From contig DATMSO010000087.1 of assembly GCA_035565335.1 (NCBI GenBank), positions 1 through 52,497 of the forward strand: a stretch of 52,497 nucleotides of DNA, given 5' to 3'. Under the pieces are notes generated by a model, which saw only the letters and a list, made by a program, of their open reading frames with translations, had not been told where the DNA came from and did not search any database. Positions 1 through 6,741 of this stretch are shown here, piece after piece. How positions within the stretch are numbered: the stretch's first letter is position 1; every line of letters starts with the position of its first letter. The translations under genes and the position numbers were made by a program. The DNA comes from Methylovorus sp035565335 (lineage in GTDB: Bacteria; Pseudomonadota; Gammaproteobacteria; Burkholderiales; Methylophilaceae).

Positions 1-41
1 CTGCGTTCAATCTTCTTATTGATTTGCAATGCCATCATCAT
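1..41 (-). CDS. Left-edge prophage gene, partial
   Basis: The first codons of a leftward gene that runs off the left edge. Three consecutive ATG codons (39-41, 36-38, 33-35) follow a GAGAGGA ribosome binding site. The third ATG has the best spacing, and the reading then gives MALQINKKIERS. The first ATG overlaps the TGA of the upstream small gene, so translation is probably coupled. Function cannot be read from 13 residues. By position it belongs to the leftward recombination operon. Confidence 0.5.
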   Translation of the reverse strand, partial: MMMALQINKKIER

Positions 42-220
42 TCCTCTCGCTCTGACAAAGTCATAGTCTGCAAATCCAAAGTAACTTCAAAACATCCGCG
101 CTCGCATAACTCACCCCAATTCTTTGCACAATGTGGATCGCATTGAACGCATTCATGATCCTTTGCCTCTTCCACAATATTTCGAATGTATTGGGTTTCT
201 TGAATCTCCAACATCATCAT
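38..220 (-). CDS. Small cysteine-rich phage protein
   Basis: About 58-60 residues with five cysteines in a C-x2-C-x3-C-x8-C-x3-C arrangement (around HECVQCDPHC and ELCERGC), which suggests a small zinc-binding fold. I do not recognise a family. The start is one of three tandem ATGs after GAGAGGA at 221-227; the third (212-214) has the best spacing. The same ribosome-binding and start sequence begins the next gene. It is probably part of the leftward early operon, downstream of recT but separated from it by a 349-bp gap. Confidence 0.5.
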   Translation of the reverse strand: MMMLEIQETQYIRNIVEEAKDHECVQCDPHCAKNWGELCERGCFEVTLDLQTMTLSEREE

Positions 221-569
221 TCCTCTCAGTTAAAGTGGTGGCCGGTGGTGTTTACTTTCCGGCTTCATGCTGTTCTATCGCTCAAATTTAGCTTTGGCTG
301 GTTGTGTCGTTCTGACAGTCTGTTCAACCCGCATCGTTGCCTAGTCGGATCACCATTCCGCTTCACCACAAGTGATGCTGCCTTACTTGCACTGGCCGGG
401 GGCTTGGTTATCCCCCTGCCGGGAATCGAACCCCGCCTGCCCCTATGCGCTAGTTTTACAGGCATAAAGCAGCATCCTTGTGGTGGCTCGTACGTGAGCC
501 AGTCGTATCCGATTCCCGACAGTTCTAATGTCACCCAAAGGCATCGGCAGGGGTTAAGGGAGGTGGCGG
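221..569. other. Non-coding gap with tRNA-T-arm-like sequence
   Basis: This stretch lies between recT and the small Cys-rich gene. An open frame on the minus strand (265-534, GTG start, no clear ribosome binding site) gives a low-complexity Arg/Ser/Pro-rich product and is probably not a gene. On the minus strand, 418-437 reads GGCGGGGTTCGATTCCCGGC, which looks like a tRNA T-arm. No matching 5' acceptor, D-arm or directly placed CCA is visible, so I do not call a tRNA. A GGCTC/GAGCC hairpin lies at about 485-500. Part of the TGTCGGGAA palindrome family also occurs here (about 510-522, minus). Confidence 0.4.
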
Positions 570-1598
570 TTATGCGCTCAAGCTTTCGCGGCGTTCTTTG
601 TAAATGCCGTTCAACTCCGCGCGCTGCGATGGGTCGGCAACTTCACCAATCAAGTCCGCTGCAACATCCAGCAGGTCAATGTCTTCGGCTTTATTCAGCT
701 TTTCGGCAACTTGGGCATAGGTGATGCTGCTCGGTGTGTGCTCTTGCTGCTGTGTGCCGTCATCGCCATACTGATCACCAGGTGCCGGCAGCAACGGATC
801 ATCAGCTGCAACGGAAAACTCGCTATCAAAGCTATCAAGATGCTGGTCTTCACCTGCAGATGCCTTCTGATCCAGCACGGCCGCCGTTTGAAATTCGATT
901 GATAGCGGCAGGTACTTTGCCAGGCGGCGGATGACAGTCTTGCGGCCCATTTCAGTGAAATGATCTTTCCAAGGTCCGTATTTGCCCTTGCTTTGCGTGT
1001 TGAGCTTGATCTCTTCGATCTGGTGCATGCTCATGAACTCGAAGGCATTGCCGCCATCTTTCAGTTTTGCCACAGCATAGAAACCGATGATTTCACCGCG
1101 CTCACCCATCGCCGGGCGGTGCTCCAGCTTTTCATCCAGGCCATACACCAGATCAAACTGATCATTGCTGCATACTTCATGGGCGCTGATGCTGACGATC
1201 TGGCCGGAGCGCCGGGCAAGATCAATAAGCCCTTTGTAGCCGATGATTACCTGAACCGACTTAACCCATTCTTCGACATTGCCGCGCTTGCGCTTGGTGT
1301 TGAATGGGACAAGGTAGGCATGCCCCAAGACCGTATTGGGCTCCAGTCCCATTTGCGCGCATTGACCAATCGCGCCGACCAGGCTGGGAACTTCGCATTC
1401 AAGCAGGGCGGGGGTAGTAGTTGCCGCAATCTGCGCCACCTTTAACAAGCGCTCTGCATTCAGGTGCTTGGGTAGCATCTTTGCGATTTCGCCATGCTTG
1501 CGCTTAAGCAGTTCAGCGATCTGGTCCTTGGGTTTCATTTCTGCCAGATTCTGGCCTGTGGCTACTGCCTTTAAAGCTTGTGTTCCTTGTGCTGCCAT
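570..1598 (-). CDS. recT: RecT-family single-strand annealing recombinase
   Basis: 342 residues. The protein should coat single-stranded DNA and anneal it to complementary strands during phage recombination, working with the exonuclease encoded just upstream. The RecT core spans about residues 45-235, with the family-typical region around LLKVAQIAATTTPALLECEVPSL and a GYKGLIDLARRSG motif (about 119-131) that is diagnostic of RecT. The C-terminal 100 residues are acidic and variable, as is usual. The ATG lies 6 bp after the stop of the YqaJ gene and has AAGGAG before it, so the pair is one operon from the pL-like promoter near 3100. The pairing of RecT with a YqaJ exonuclease supports the call. 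Confidence 0.93.
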   Translation of the reverse strand: MAAQGTQALKAVATGQNLAEMKPKDQIAELLKRKHGEIAKMLPKHLNAERLLKVAQIAATTTPALLECEVPSLVGAIGQCAQMGLEPNTVLGHAYLVPFNTKRKRGNVEEWVKSVQVIIGYKGLIDLARRSGQIVSISAHEVCSNDQFDLVYGLDEKLEHRPAMGERGEIIGFYAVAKLKDGGNAFEFMSMHQIEEIKLNTQSKGKYGPWKDHFTEMGRKTVIRRLAKYLPLSIEFQTAAVLDQKASAGEDQHLDSFDSEFSVAADDPLLPAPGDQYGDDGTQQQEHTPSSITYAQVAEKLNKAEDIDLLDVAADLIGEVADPSQRAELNGIYKERRESLSA

Positions 1599-1604
1599 GG
1601 TGTG

Positions 1605-2510
1605 TTACTCCTTGAAGTTTGAAAGACGGAAATCAACGTACTGGCTAGGGGCGTGCTCCACGACATAGCCTTTTTTGTTGATCACCTTGCGGGTAAAGGC
1701 TTTGCCGTCATCAAACCGAATCGCGGCGGCACTGCCCATTTCGGCCAAAAGGTGGGCCTTTGCACCATCGAGGATCCCCTCGTATTTTTTAACCATGTCA
1801 CCGGCGGTCTCGATTACTGCGCGCCAGTGCTCGTGCATGGCTGTCGCTTCAATTACCGTGCCGTCAGAGCCTGGGTACATGCGCTTGAGCGTTTCGAGCA
1901 CATCCTTGTTTTGATAGTCCAGAGGTGGCTGAACTTTTGGCAGGACATAATGCGTCCAGAATTCCACAGCACGCGCACGCATGGCCTGTATGGTTTCTTC
2001 GTCACGATCTATCTGGTATGGCTTGAGCTCATCGCCGATCAGAGCAAATACCTTGCAGCGATTGCGACGCTTTACCCCAAGCCCCCACTGAACCTGCGCT
2101 ACATAATGGATTGGCAAAAGATCGGTATTAATGTCTCCCCATTCCTTTGCCTTGAACGGGTGAACCGTCTTAATTTCACCGTTCTCGACCTGGCCTGTCT
2201 CCGCATCGAAATATTCAAAGTCGATTTCCGATGCAAAATAGGGTATTTCCTCGTCCTGATACCGGCTGTTGAAGTCGACAATCTGCAGGCCATGCTCCTC
2301 GGTAATCATGTCCCGAATGTATGGCTCAAGACGTGTGCCGCGGCGCTTTGCTGCTGCATTCTGGCCGCCTTCCCTTGGTGGGGTTGTTTTATCAAGCCAC
2401 AGATCAACAATGCTCTTATATGGGCTGATCCCAAGGATTGCAGCGATGTCGGAGCCGCCGATAAACTTCTGACGGTCATGCTCAATATTTGCCAATATGG
2501 GTGCGTTCAT
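1605..2510 (-). CDS. YqaJ-like viral recombinase (lambda-exonuclease fold)
   Basis: 301 residues. A 5'-3' double-strand exonuclease of the PD-(D/E)XK superfamily that should supply the 3' single strands bound by RecT. The N-terminal GGSDIAAILGISPY block (about 18-31) and RRGTRLEPYIRDM (about 56-68) are typical YqaJ motifs. The catalytic acidic region is ASEIDFEYFD followed by GEIKTVHP, where the E-x-K pair fits the active site. HYVAQVQWGLGV (about 136-147) is the conserved helix of the family. The start ATG overlaps the TGA of the preceding small membrane gene. I am confident of the family but not of its specificity. Confidence 0.9.
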   Translation of the reverse strand: MNAPILANIEHDRQKFIGGSDIAAILGISPYKSIVDLWLDKTTPPREGGQNAAAKRRGTRLEPYIRDMITEEHGLQIVDFNSRYQDEEIPYFASEIDFEYFDAETGQVENGEIKTVHPFKAKEWGDINTDLLPIHYVAQVQWGLGVKRRNRCKVFALIGDELKPYQIDRDEETIQAMRARAVEFWTHYVLPKVQPPLDYQNKDVLETLKRMYPGSDGTVIEATAMHEHWRAVIETAGDMVKKYEGILDGAKAHLLAEMGSAAAIRFDDGKAFTRKVINKKGYVVEHAPSQYVDFRLSNFKE

Positions 2511-2725
2511 GGCTTAATCTCTTTCATCGGGTTATGAAGTTCCGCCAGAAACCGCGCCTGCTCGGCGGTCAATGGCTTGTTGGTGATTTCCACCTCTGGG
2601 CTTGGATACTCCCAGCGCTGATCATTCAGATCGACCAGCGCCAGCACGGCCAGAACAACCAGCGCGAAGCACAAAGCAAGGATGGATTCGATTAATTTGC
2701 GGCGGGCTGAGTCGGTGCGTTTCAT
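2507..2725 (-). CDS. Small single-pass membrane protein of early operon
   Basis: 72 residues. A basic N-terminus (MKRTDSARRK) is followed by one hydrophobic segment, about residues 12-32 (LIESILALCFALVVLAVLALV), then a polar, probably periplasmic tail. No family recognised. It overlaps the genes on both sides by ATGA junctions, so it is translated from the same leftward transcript as the recombination genes. It could be a superinfection or accessory factor, but nothing in the sequence proves that. Confidence 0.6.
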   Translation of the reverse strand: MKRTDSARRKLIESILALCFALVVLAVLALVDLNDQRWEYPSPEVEITNKPLTAEQARFLAELHNPMKEIKP

Positions 2726-3060
2726 GCCGCGGCCCTCACTTCAATCTCGTACTTTTCATTGGCCATGGCGTTGATCTGCTTTTCCAGACGCTTTTCAAAG
2801 AACTGCGCCAGGTCTTCGCGGGCCTCATGCACATCGGCACGCTTGCAGCTGACCATCTTCGTGAGCAGCAGGATCATTTCCTGACTGGCCGAATAGTCCA
2901 GGTCGGCGTATGCCTGACCGATCATTAAAGGGTTTGCCAGCGTGTCCACGGTGGCATCAAGGCGCAGGTAGTGCATCACCTTGGTGATCTTGTCCTGCGT
3001 CGCTTGCACGTGGTTGTGCGATGCTGTATCGCGGGCTTGAAGGGCTTGGTCGAAACTCAT
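2722..3060 (-). CDS. First gene of leftward operon, unknown function
   Basis: 112 residues, soluble, mostly helical, with an acidic middle and a C-terminal helix (about 85-107, LAQFFEKRLEKQINAMANEK). No family recognised. It is the first gene after the pL-like promoter and its operators, and is coupled by ATGA overlap to the membrane protein gene. In comparable phages this place holds small recombination or host-inhibition factors; here that is only a guess from position. Confidence 0.6.
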   Translation of the reverse strand: MSFDQALQARDTASHNHVQATQDKITKVMHYLRLDATVDTLANPLMIGQAYADLDYSASQEMILLLTKMVSCKRADVHEAREDLAQFFEKRLEKQINAMANEKYEIEVRAAA

Positions 3061-3094
3061 TTCGTTCGCCTCACGTTGTTTAGTTGATGGTGTA

Positions 3095-3122
3095 ATCTTA
3101 GCACGCTAAGAATAAAAAGCAA
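3095..3122 (-). promoter_or_regulatory. pL-like early leftward promoter
   Basis: On the minus strand, -35 TTGCTT (3117-3122) and -10 TAAGAT (3095-3100) are separated by 16 bp. The -10 hexamer is identical to that of the rightward promoter near 4545. An operator copy (3097-3110) covers the -10 and spacer, so repressor binding should block it. It would drive the four leftward genes from 3060 down to recT and beyond. Confidence 0.7.
3097..3110. promoter_or_regulatory. Repressor operator OL1 (proposed)
   Basis: CTTAGCACGCTAAG: outer six bases on each side form a perfect inverted repeat. It shares its half-sites with the three sites in the cI-cro gap. It sits on the -10 of the leftward promoter. 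Confidence 0.7.
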
Positions 3123-3129
3123 GAGAAAT

Positions 3130-3143
3130 ATTAGCGCACTAAG
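3130..3143. promoter_or_regulatory. Repressor operator OL2 (proposed)
   Basis: ATTAGCGCACTAAG, one base away from the consensus half-site on the left and exact on the right. Its start is 33 bp from OL1, about three helical turns, which would allow cooperative binding. It lies just upstream of the -35 of the leftward promoter. Confidence 0.65.
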
Positions 3144-3153
3144 ATTTGTAGGC

Positions 3154-3177
3154 AAAAAAAGCCCGCCGAAGCGGGTG
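3154..3177 (-). terminator. Rho-independent terminator of the repressor operon
   Basis: Read on the minus strand, a CCCGC-TTCG-GCGGG hairpin (3162-3175) is followed by a run of seven T (3154-3160). It ends transcripts from the cI, membrane protein and lipoprotein genes just before they would enter the pL region. This keeps the lysogenic transcript apart from the lytic leftward genes. Confidence 0.85.
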
Positions 3178-3203
3178 GATTTTGAATTAAATGGATTATT
3201 TGA

Positions 3204-3515
3204 TCAGTAGCATTTCAAAGCTGTGCCCTGAACCATCACCTTGTTGGATAGTATGTCGGTGTTAAGAAGCGCAACCGAATCGCCACCCAGATCAGCGGCA
3301 GCCTCGCGCAGCTTAACCTTTGCCTCAGTAACGCCGTCCTCAACAGACATGGCAGTCCACAATGAAGCCTCCCCGCGCACGGGGCCCAGATCCTTGCACT
3401 TGGCAATCATCGTGCTGTTCTGCTGGTATACCTGAACCTTCAATGCTTTTTCTGTGACGGTTACGCAGCCCTGCAGGGCAAACAAAACTGCAACCGGGTA
3501 AATATAAGCTTTCAT
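3204..3515 (-). CDS. Prophage-expressed small lipoprotein (DUF4156-like)
   Basis: 103 residues from the ATG at 3513-3515, which has a strong AAAGGGGGAT ribosome binding site and overlaps the TGA of the membrane protein gene. The frame stays open further upstream, but that part overlaps the neighbour and has no start signal. A short signal peptide ends in a lipobox, ALQGC (about 13-17), so the protein should be lipidated and sit in the envelope. The region KCKDLGPVRG...AAADLGGDSVALL resembles the DUF4156 lipoprotein pattern. Because it is in the cI operon it should be made in the lysogen. A role in lysogenic conversion, such as superinfection exclusion, is possible but unproven. Confidence 0.7.
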   Translation of the reverse strand: MKAYIYPVAVLFALQGCVTVTEKALKVQVYQQNSTMIAKCKDLGPVRGEASLWTAMSVEDGVTEAKVKLREAAADLGGDSVALLNTDILSNKVMVQGTALKCY

Positions 3516-3814
3516 TTGATCCCCCTTTTGTATCGAAGCATGGTGCGCCGAAGATTTGGCACGGCTATCAGCCACCATGGAATAAATAGTAATCCTGCGA
3601 TGAGAAGGCAACCAAAGGCCGCGCCGTAATTTCCTTTTGGGTAGTGTATAAATGCCGCTGTAAATAATGGCGCCACCACCGAGATCAGCAGCCAAGCCAT
3701 TAGAAACGCAATTTTCAAAAAAACGCGAAGGGTAGGGCGCCCCGCTATGAAGTATGACGCGGCTATAACCATGAATCCGGCCGCCGCTAATGCGTCTAGT
3801 GAATATTCATCCAT
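3512..3814 (-). CDS. Three-pass membrane protein of the repressor operon
   Basis: 100 residues with three hydrophobic segments (about 7-24, 32-54 and 63-85) and a basic C-terminus (RRTMLRYKRGIK). No family recognised. It starts directly at the stop of the cI gene and overlaps the lipoprotein gene by ATGA, so the three are co-transcribed in the lysogen. A membrane protein and lipoprotein made together with the repressor fit an exclusion or envelope-modifying pair, but that is only inference. Confidence 0.65.
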   Translation of the reverse strand: MDEYSLDALAAAGFMVIAASYFIAGRPTLRVFLKIAFLMAWLLISVVAPLFTAAFIHYPKGNYGAAFGCLLIAGLLFIPWWLIAVPNLRRTMLRYKRGIK

Positions 3815-4486
3815 TTATATACGCTCGCTCTGTTTGTGAACCACGCGGCCAATAATTTGGCAGCCACCATCACAAAGCTTATCAGGGTATCGCGTTTTAT
3901 CACTGTTATCAGAAGACATGAACCACTGGCCACCGAAGCGCTTTAGACGCTTTACCACAGACTCACCCTCATAGTTGAAGGCATAAACCTCGCCATCAAC
4001 CATACGCTGGTCTGCAGTATTGACCACCACCATATCACCATCCCACAGGCTGGGCTCCATGCTTTGGCCGCTTACCTCGATTGCGTGCAGGTGGTCAGCG
4101 TCATAGCCACGCGATGAAATCCAATCCCGTCTAAAGTAAATCGGTGCTTTTTCCCCGTTTAAATACTCAACGACATAACCAGATACGCCAGCAGACACTT
4201 TAAAATCGACTCTTCTTATTGGTACAAATTCATCTTCGTCCAGCTCATTGGATGATGCCCCAGCTCCAGGGTGTTTTTCACCCTTACCAGTTGCAAGCCA
4301 TTTTTCATTGACATTTAAAAGCTTGGCGAGCAATACCAGAGTTAGACCCTTTGGCTCACTGCCATTCATCCATTGGGAATACATCCCCGAGCTTACCCCG
4401 GCGCCTTTCCAAACGTCAGTTTTTGAAAGGCCTAGTGCTTGCCGTTCCGCTTCAATTCTTGCGCCTATATTGCTTACATTTTTCAT
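3815..4486 (-). CDS. cI: CI-type repressor (HTH plus S24 peptidase domain)
   Basis: 223 residues. An N-terminal helix-turn-helix (about 8-65, SKTDVWKGAGVSSGMYSQWM) reads the operators, and the C-terminal S24/LexA-like domain dimerises and self-cleaves on RecA activation. The catalytic serine is in SGQSMEP (Ser142) and the lysine in SVVKRL (Lys179). A likely cleavage bond is Ala99-Gly100 in KVSAGVSG. The prophage should therefore be SOS-inducible. The start codon lies right beside operator 4487-4500. The gene is divergent from cro and heads the leftward repressor operon. Confidence 0.95.
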   Translation of the reverse strand: MKNVSNIGARIEAERQALGLSKTDVWKGAGVSSGMYSQWMNGSEPKGLTLVLLAKLLNVNEKWLATGKGEKHPGAGASSNELDEDEFVPIRRVDFKVSAGVSGYVVEYLNGEKAPIYFRRDWISSRGYDADHLHAIEVSGQSMEPSLWDGDMVVVNTADQRMVDGEVYAFNYEGESVVKRLKRFGGQWFMSSDNSDKTRYPDKLCDGGCQIIGRVVHKQSERI

Positions 4487-4547
4487 CTTAGTAGGCTAAA
4501 CCATTTTTATCTTAGTATGCTTGCATTAATAATCTTAGTGGGCTAAG
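4487..4547. promoter_or_regulatory. Three operators in the cI-cro gap (OR-like)
   Basis: Sites at 4487-4500 (CTTAGTAGGCTAAA), 4511-4524 (CTTAGTATGCTTGC) and 4534-4547 (CTTAGTGGGCTAAG) share the half-site CTTAG and are spaced 24 and 23 bp apart. The right-hand site is the most symmetric and covers the pR -10. The left-hand one touches the cI start codon. Together with the two sites near 3100 this matches the OL/OR layout of lambda-like switches. Which site binds CI or Cro best cannot be read from sequence. Confidence 0.8.
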
Positions 4548-4549
4548 AT
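4521..4549 (+). promoter_or_regulatory. pR early rightward promoter
   Basis: -35 TTGCAT (4521-4526) and -10 TAAGAT (4544-4549) with an ideal 17-bp spacer, leading into cro at 4578. The -10 lies within the rightmost operator, so repressor binding would shut it. Confidence 0.8.
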
Positions 4550-4577
4550 AAACCTAAATCAAAACTTTGGAATTGCC

Positions 4578-4766
4578 ATGACTCAAAAAACTGACTCCGA
4601 AATCATTGACGCCTTTGGCGGCACTGTTGAGGTCGCCAAGCTTTTCAACATCACCACCGGGGCTGTTAGCCAGTGGCGTGATCCTGAAAACGGCATTCCA
4701 GATGCACGGCTGATGTATCTCAAACTTTTGAAGCCAGAAGTTTTTGAAGAATCCAAGGCCGCTTAA
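4578..4766 (+). CDS. cro: Cro-like repressor (YdaS/Cro HTH)
   Basis: 62 residues. A small DNA-binding protein with the HTH around GGTVEVAKLFNITTGAVSQW (about 13-32), typical of Cro/YdaS proteins. It is the first gene from pR, divergent from cI, so it should bind the same operators and block repressor synthesis in the lytic cycle. No other domain is present. The start at 4578 follows GGAATTGCC, a modest ribosome binding site. Confidence 0.85.
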   Translation: MTQKTDSEIIDAFGGTVEVAKLFNITTGAVSQWRDPENGIPDARLMYLKLLKPEVFEESKAA

Positions 4767-4848
4767 CGATGCCCACTATATTTTTTTCCCCTGAATCTGT
4801 CGTTCCGACGGGTTCCGAAAACGATAATTTTTATCGGAAAGGCCGGGT

Positions 4849-5232
4849 ATGCAATCCGTAATGCCATTTTTTGAGAGCGCGGAAGACGCGCTAAAGACCG
4901 CCGTCACGGCGCTGGGCGGGACAAAGCAGGTGGGTCCATGGTTGTGGCCTGATAAGTCCGTCGATGCCGCCAGCCGGTTGCTGAATGACTGCCTGAATCC
5001 ATCCCGTGCCGAAAAGCTGGAGATCACCCAGGTGATGTTTGTGCTACGCCAGGCAAAGGATGCCGGATGTCATGAGCCGTTCAAGTGGATGGCCTTTGAA
5101 ATAGGTTATGAGGCCAAGCCGGTGGTGCATGCCGAGCAGGTGGACAAGCTTACCAGCGTGATCGAGCAATCGACTATGGCGCTGACACGGGCATTGAACC
5201 AGCTGGAAAAGTTGAATGGGGGTGGGCAATGA
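4849..5232 (+). CDS. CII-like phage regulatory protein
   Basis: 127 residues. The N-terminal 75 residues (ALKTAVTALGGTKQVGPWLWPDKSVDAASRLLNDCLNPSRAEKL) match the pattern of phage CII regulators of the P2/CP76 type. In these a divergent HTH is followed by a helical tail, here ending in a coiled-coil-like stretch (about 93-122). Its place directly after cro supports a role in the lysis-lysogeny choice. The 82-bp gap before it has a CGATAA-TTT-TTATCG hairpin (about 4824-4838), possibly an antitermination or attenuation site. The start at 4849 is preferred because AAAGG lies upstream. Confidence 0.65.
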   Translation: MQSVMPFFESAEDALKTAVTALGGTKQVGPWLWPDKSVDAASRLLNDCLNPSRAEKLEITQVMFVLRQAKDAGCHEPFKWMAFEIGYEAKPVVHAEQVDKLTSVIEQSTMALTRALNQLEKLNGGGQ

Positions 5233-5348
5233 CCATCTACACAATCTTTCTCGCCCTGGGCATCGGTATCGGCATTGCGATCGCTGGCGCCATTTATTTT
5301 CACCTGATGGACTTTCTCTGCTCATTCGATGGGGGGAAACGCAAATGA
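5229..5348 (+). CDS. 39-residue membrane peptide
   Basis: A short gene that overlaps its neighbours on both sides by ATGA (5229-5232 and 5345-5348). It reads MTIYTIFLALGIGIGIAIAG followed by AIYFHLMDFLCSF, and it ends in DGGKRK. One glycine-patterned transmembrane helix spans residues 5-24. Tight coupling on both sides and the GGG-rich end, which supplies the next ribosome binding site, argue that it is translated. Function unknown. Confidence 0.55.
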   Translation: MTIYTIFLALGIGIGIAIAGAIYFHLMDFLCSFDGGKRK

Positions 5349-5827
5349 ACCGACAACAGCGACGCCAGGCCAAGCGTATGGCCGGCCACAAACCAACACA
5401 GCACAGACGCATTCTGCCGCCCGCCATGGATATGTTCGAGCAGTTTGACACCATCGAGCGCCTATTTGCCCAGCTCAAAGCTGGCGCCGTCGAGGTAGAG
5501 GGCAATCAGATCACCATCATGGGACTGCACGGCGAGCGCTATGCGGTCCTGCCTGCACTCGAAGGCTGGGTTACCTACTGGAACACCCTGGCAACGCGCT
5601 ACGGCGTCCCCTACGACGATACGGCCATGCGCAAGCTGGCCAAGTCGCTGGAGTATGACAAGCCGCTGCAAATGGCAGAGGTTGAGGCCGCCTATCAGGT
5701 GGTTGAACTACAGCGCCGCATGTTCCGCGCATTGCCGCGCCGTGACGTGGCCGCCGTGGCAGTTGAGGTCATGCGTGAAATTCGCGTGACGGATGAGATT
5801 AAGGAGTTGATGGGGGTGGCAGCATGA
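5345..5827 (+). CDS. Early phage protein, unknown function
   Basis: 160 residues from the ATG at 5345, which overlaps the stop of the small membrane peptide. The frame is open further upstream, but that would overrun the 39-residue gene. The N-terminus is very basic (MNRQQRRQAKRMAGHK), suggesting contact with nucleic acid. A central region rich in helices (about 85-150) follows. It is common in early operons of betaproteobacterial phages, just before the replication gene. No catalytic motif seen. Confidence 0.65.
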   Translation: MNRQQRRQAKRMAGHKPTQHRRILPPAMDMFEQFDTIERLFAQLKAGAVEVEGNQITIMGLHGERYAVLPALEGWVTYWNTLATRYGVPYDDTAMRKLAKSLEYDKPLQMAEVEAAYQVVELQRRMFRALPRRDVAAVAVEVMREIRVTDEIKELMGVAA

Positions 5828-6741
5828 ACTATTACGAACGCCATATAGGTGACTTCATCAAAGACACCGTCTCCCTTTCAATGCTCGAGGACGGCGCGTA
5901 CAACCGTCTCATTGATCAGGCATACCAGACAGAACAGCCTTTGCCATTGGATAGGCGCGAGATATACCGCCTTGCTCGTGCCACCTCCAGCGCCGAGCGC
6001 AAAGCCGTTGACTACGTCTTAAACAAGTTCTGGAAAGAGACTGAAAACGGGTATGTACAAAAGCGCATACAGGCAGAAATAGAGCGCTATCAAGAGGCGC
6101 AGCCAGATCAAGAATCCAAAAAGGAAAACACCAGAGAGCGACAACGCAGGACACGTGAGCGAAGAAAACAGATATTTGATCTACTCCGTGAGCATGGAAT
6201 TGTTCCTGCATACGATGCCACCATGCAAGAGTTACAGGAGCTTTTGTCACACATTCCGTCACAGCCTGTCACACCACCTGTCACGCATTATGTCACGCGT
6301 GATGTCACGCGTGATGCAACGGCTACCCAGACACCAGACACCAGACACCAGTTAAAACCCTCTGTACTAGACACACAGTCTGTAATCTCAACTACCCCCG
6401 GCGAAGTGTGTGCGTGTCTCAAAGCGCAGGGTTATCTCGACATCAACCCGGCCAACCCTATGCTGATCGCCCTGATTGACGCCGGGGCTTCGCTTGCTGA
6501 GTTCCAGAACGCGGCCCAAGCCGCAAAGGTGCGCAAGTTCAGCTATGTGCTTGGCACCGTGAAGGGCCAGCGAGAGCAGGCGGCACAGTTGCAAATTCAC
6601 ACTGGCAAGATGCCCACCGGACCCATGGGGAACGCCAGAGACCAGGGCCGAGCACTAGCGGCTGAATCGCTGCTGAACGCTGACGAGCCAGCCGAAAAGG
6701 ACATCACACCGCAGGGGGATCACTATGCAATCGCCAAATGA
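5824..6741 (+). CDS. DUF1376 (YdaU-like) phage replication protein
   Basis: 305 residues. The N-terminus (MNYYERHIGDFIKDTVSLSM, then EDGAYNRLIDQAY and DRREIYRLARA) is the DUF1376 signature, residues 1-90. It is a winged-helix-like domain found in the position of the lambda O initiator. A basic linker (about 98-120, RERQRRTRERRKQ) and a repeated V-T-x-x segment (about 140-165) follow. The C-terminal part (about 195-260) is a second small domain with EFQNAAQAAKVRKFSYVLG, seen in DnaT/O-like proteins. The next gene is a P-like loader, so this pair should start phage DNA replication. The repeats inside the gene may form the origin. Confidence 0.8.
   Translation: MNYYERHIGDFIKDTVSLSMLEDGAYNRLIDQAYQTEQPLPLDRREIYRLARATSSAERKAVDYVLNKFWKETENGYVQKRIQAEIERYQEAQPDQESKKENTRERQRRTRERRKQIFDLLREHGIVPAYDATMQELQELLSHIPSQPVTPPVTHYVTRDVTRDATATQTPDTRHQLKPSVLDTQSVISTTPGEVCACLKAQGYLDINPANPMLIALIDAGASLAEFQNAAQAAKVRKFSYVLGTVKGQREQAAQLQIHTGKMPTGPMGNARDQGRALAAESLLNADEPAEKDITPQGDHYAIAK
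6246..6314 (+). repeat. Iteron-like GTCAC repeats inside the replication gene
   Basis: GTCAC starts at 6246, 6258, 6268, 6280, 6292 and 6304, a spacing of 12, 10, 12, 12 and 12 bp. The last two copies are part of TCACGCGTGA, a perfect 10-bp palindrome (6293-6302 and 6305-6314). Lambda and its relatives place origin iterons inside the O gene, so this is a candidate phage origin. A simple repeat in the protein (V-T pairs) is the alternative explanation. Confidence 0.5.

Noticed and set aside
418..437. tRNA gene suggested by a GGTTCGATTCCC element (minus strand)
   Set aside because: The 3' acceptor CAGGGGG has no matching CCCCCTG upstream, CCA is not directly placed, and no D-arm or anticodon arm of correct size could be drawn.
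265..534. Open frame of 89 codons on the minus strand between recT and the small Cys-rich gene
   Set aside because: GTG start without a ribosome binding site, low-complexity Arg/Ser/Pro-rich product, and it runs through a tRNA-like and palindromic stretch; better read as non-coding.
3516..3695. N-terminal extension of the lipoprotein gene (frame open from 3695)
   Set aside because: It overlaps the membrane protein gene and lacks a start signal; the ATG at 3513-3515 has a strong site and begins a proper signal peptide.
5216..5344. Longer start of the early gene at 5345
   Set aside because: It would overrun a coupled 39-residue membrane gene; ATGA overlaps on both sides of that gene support the start at 5345.
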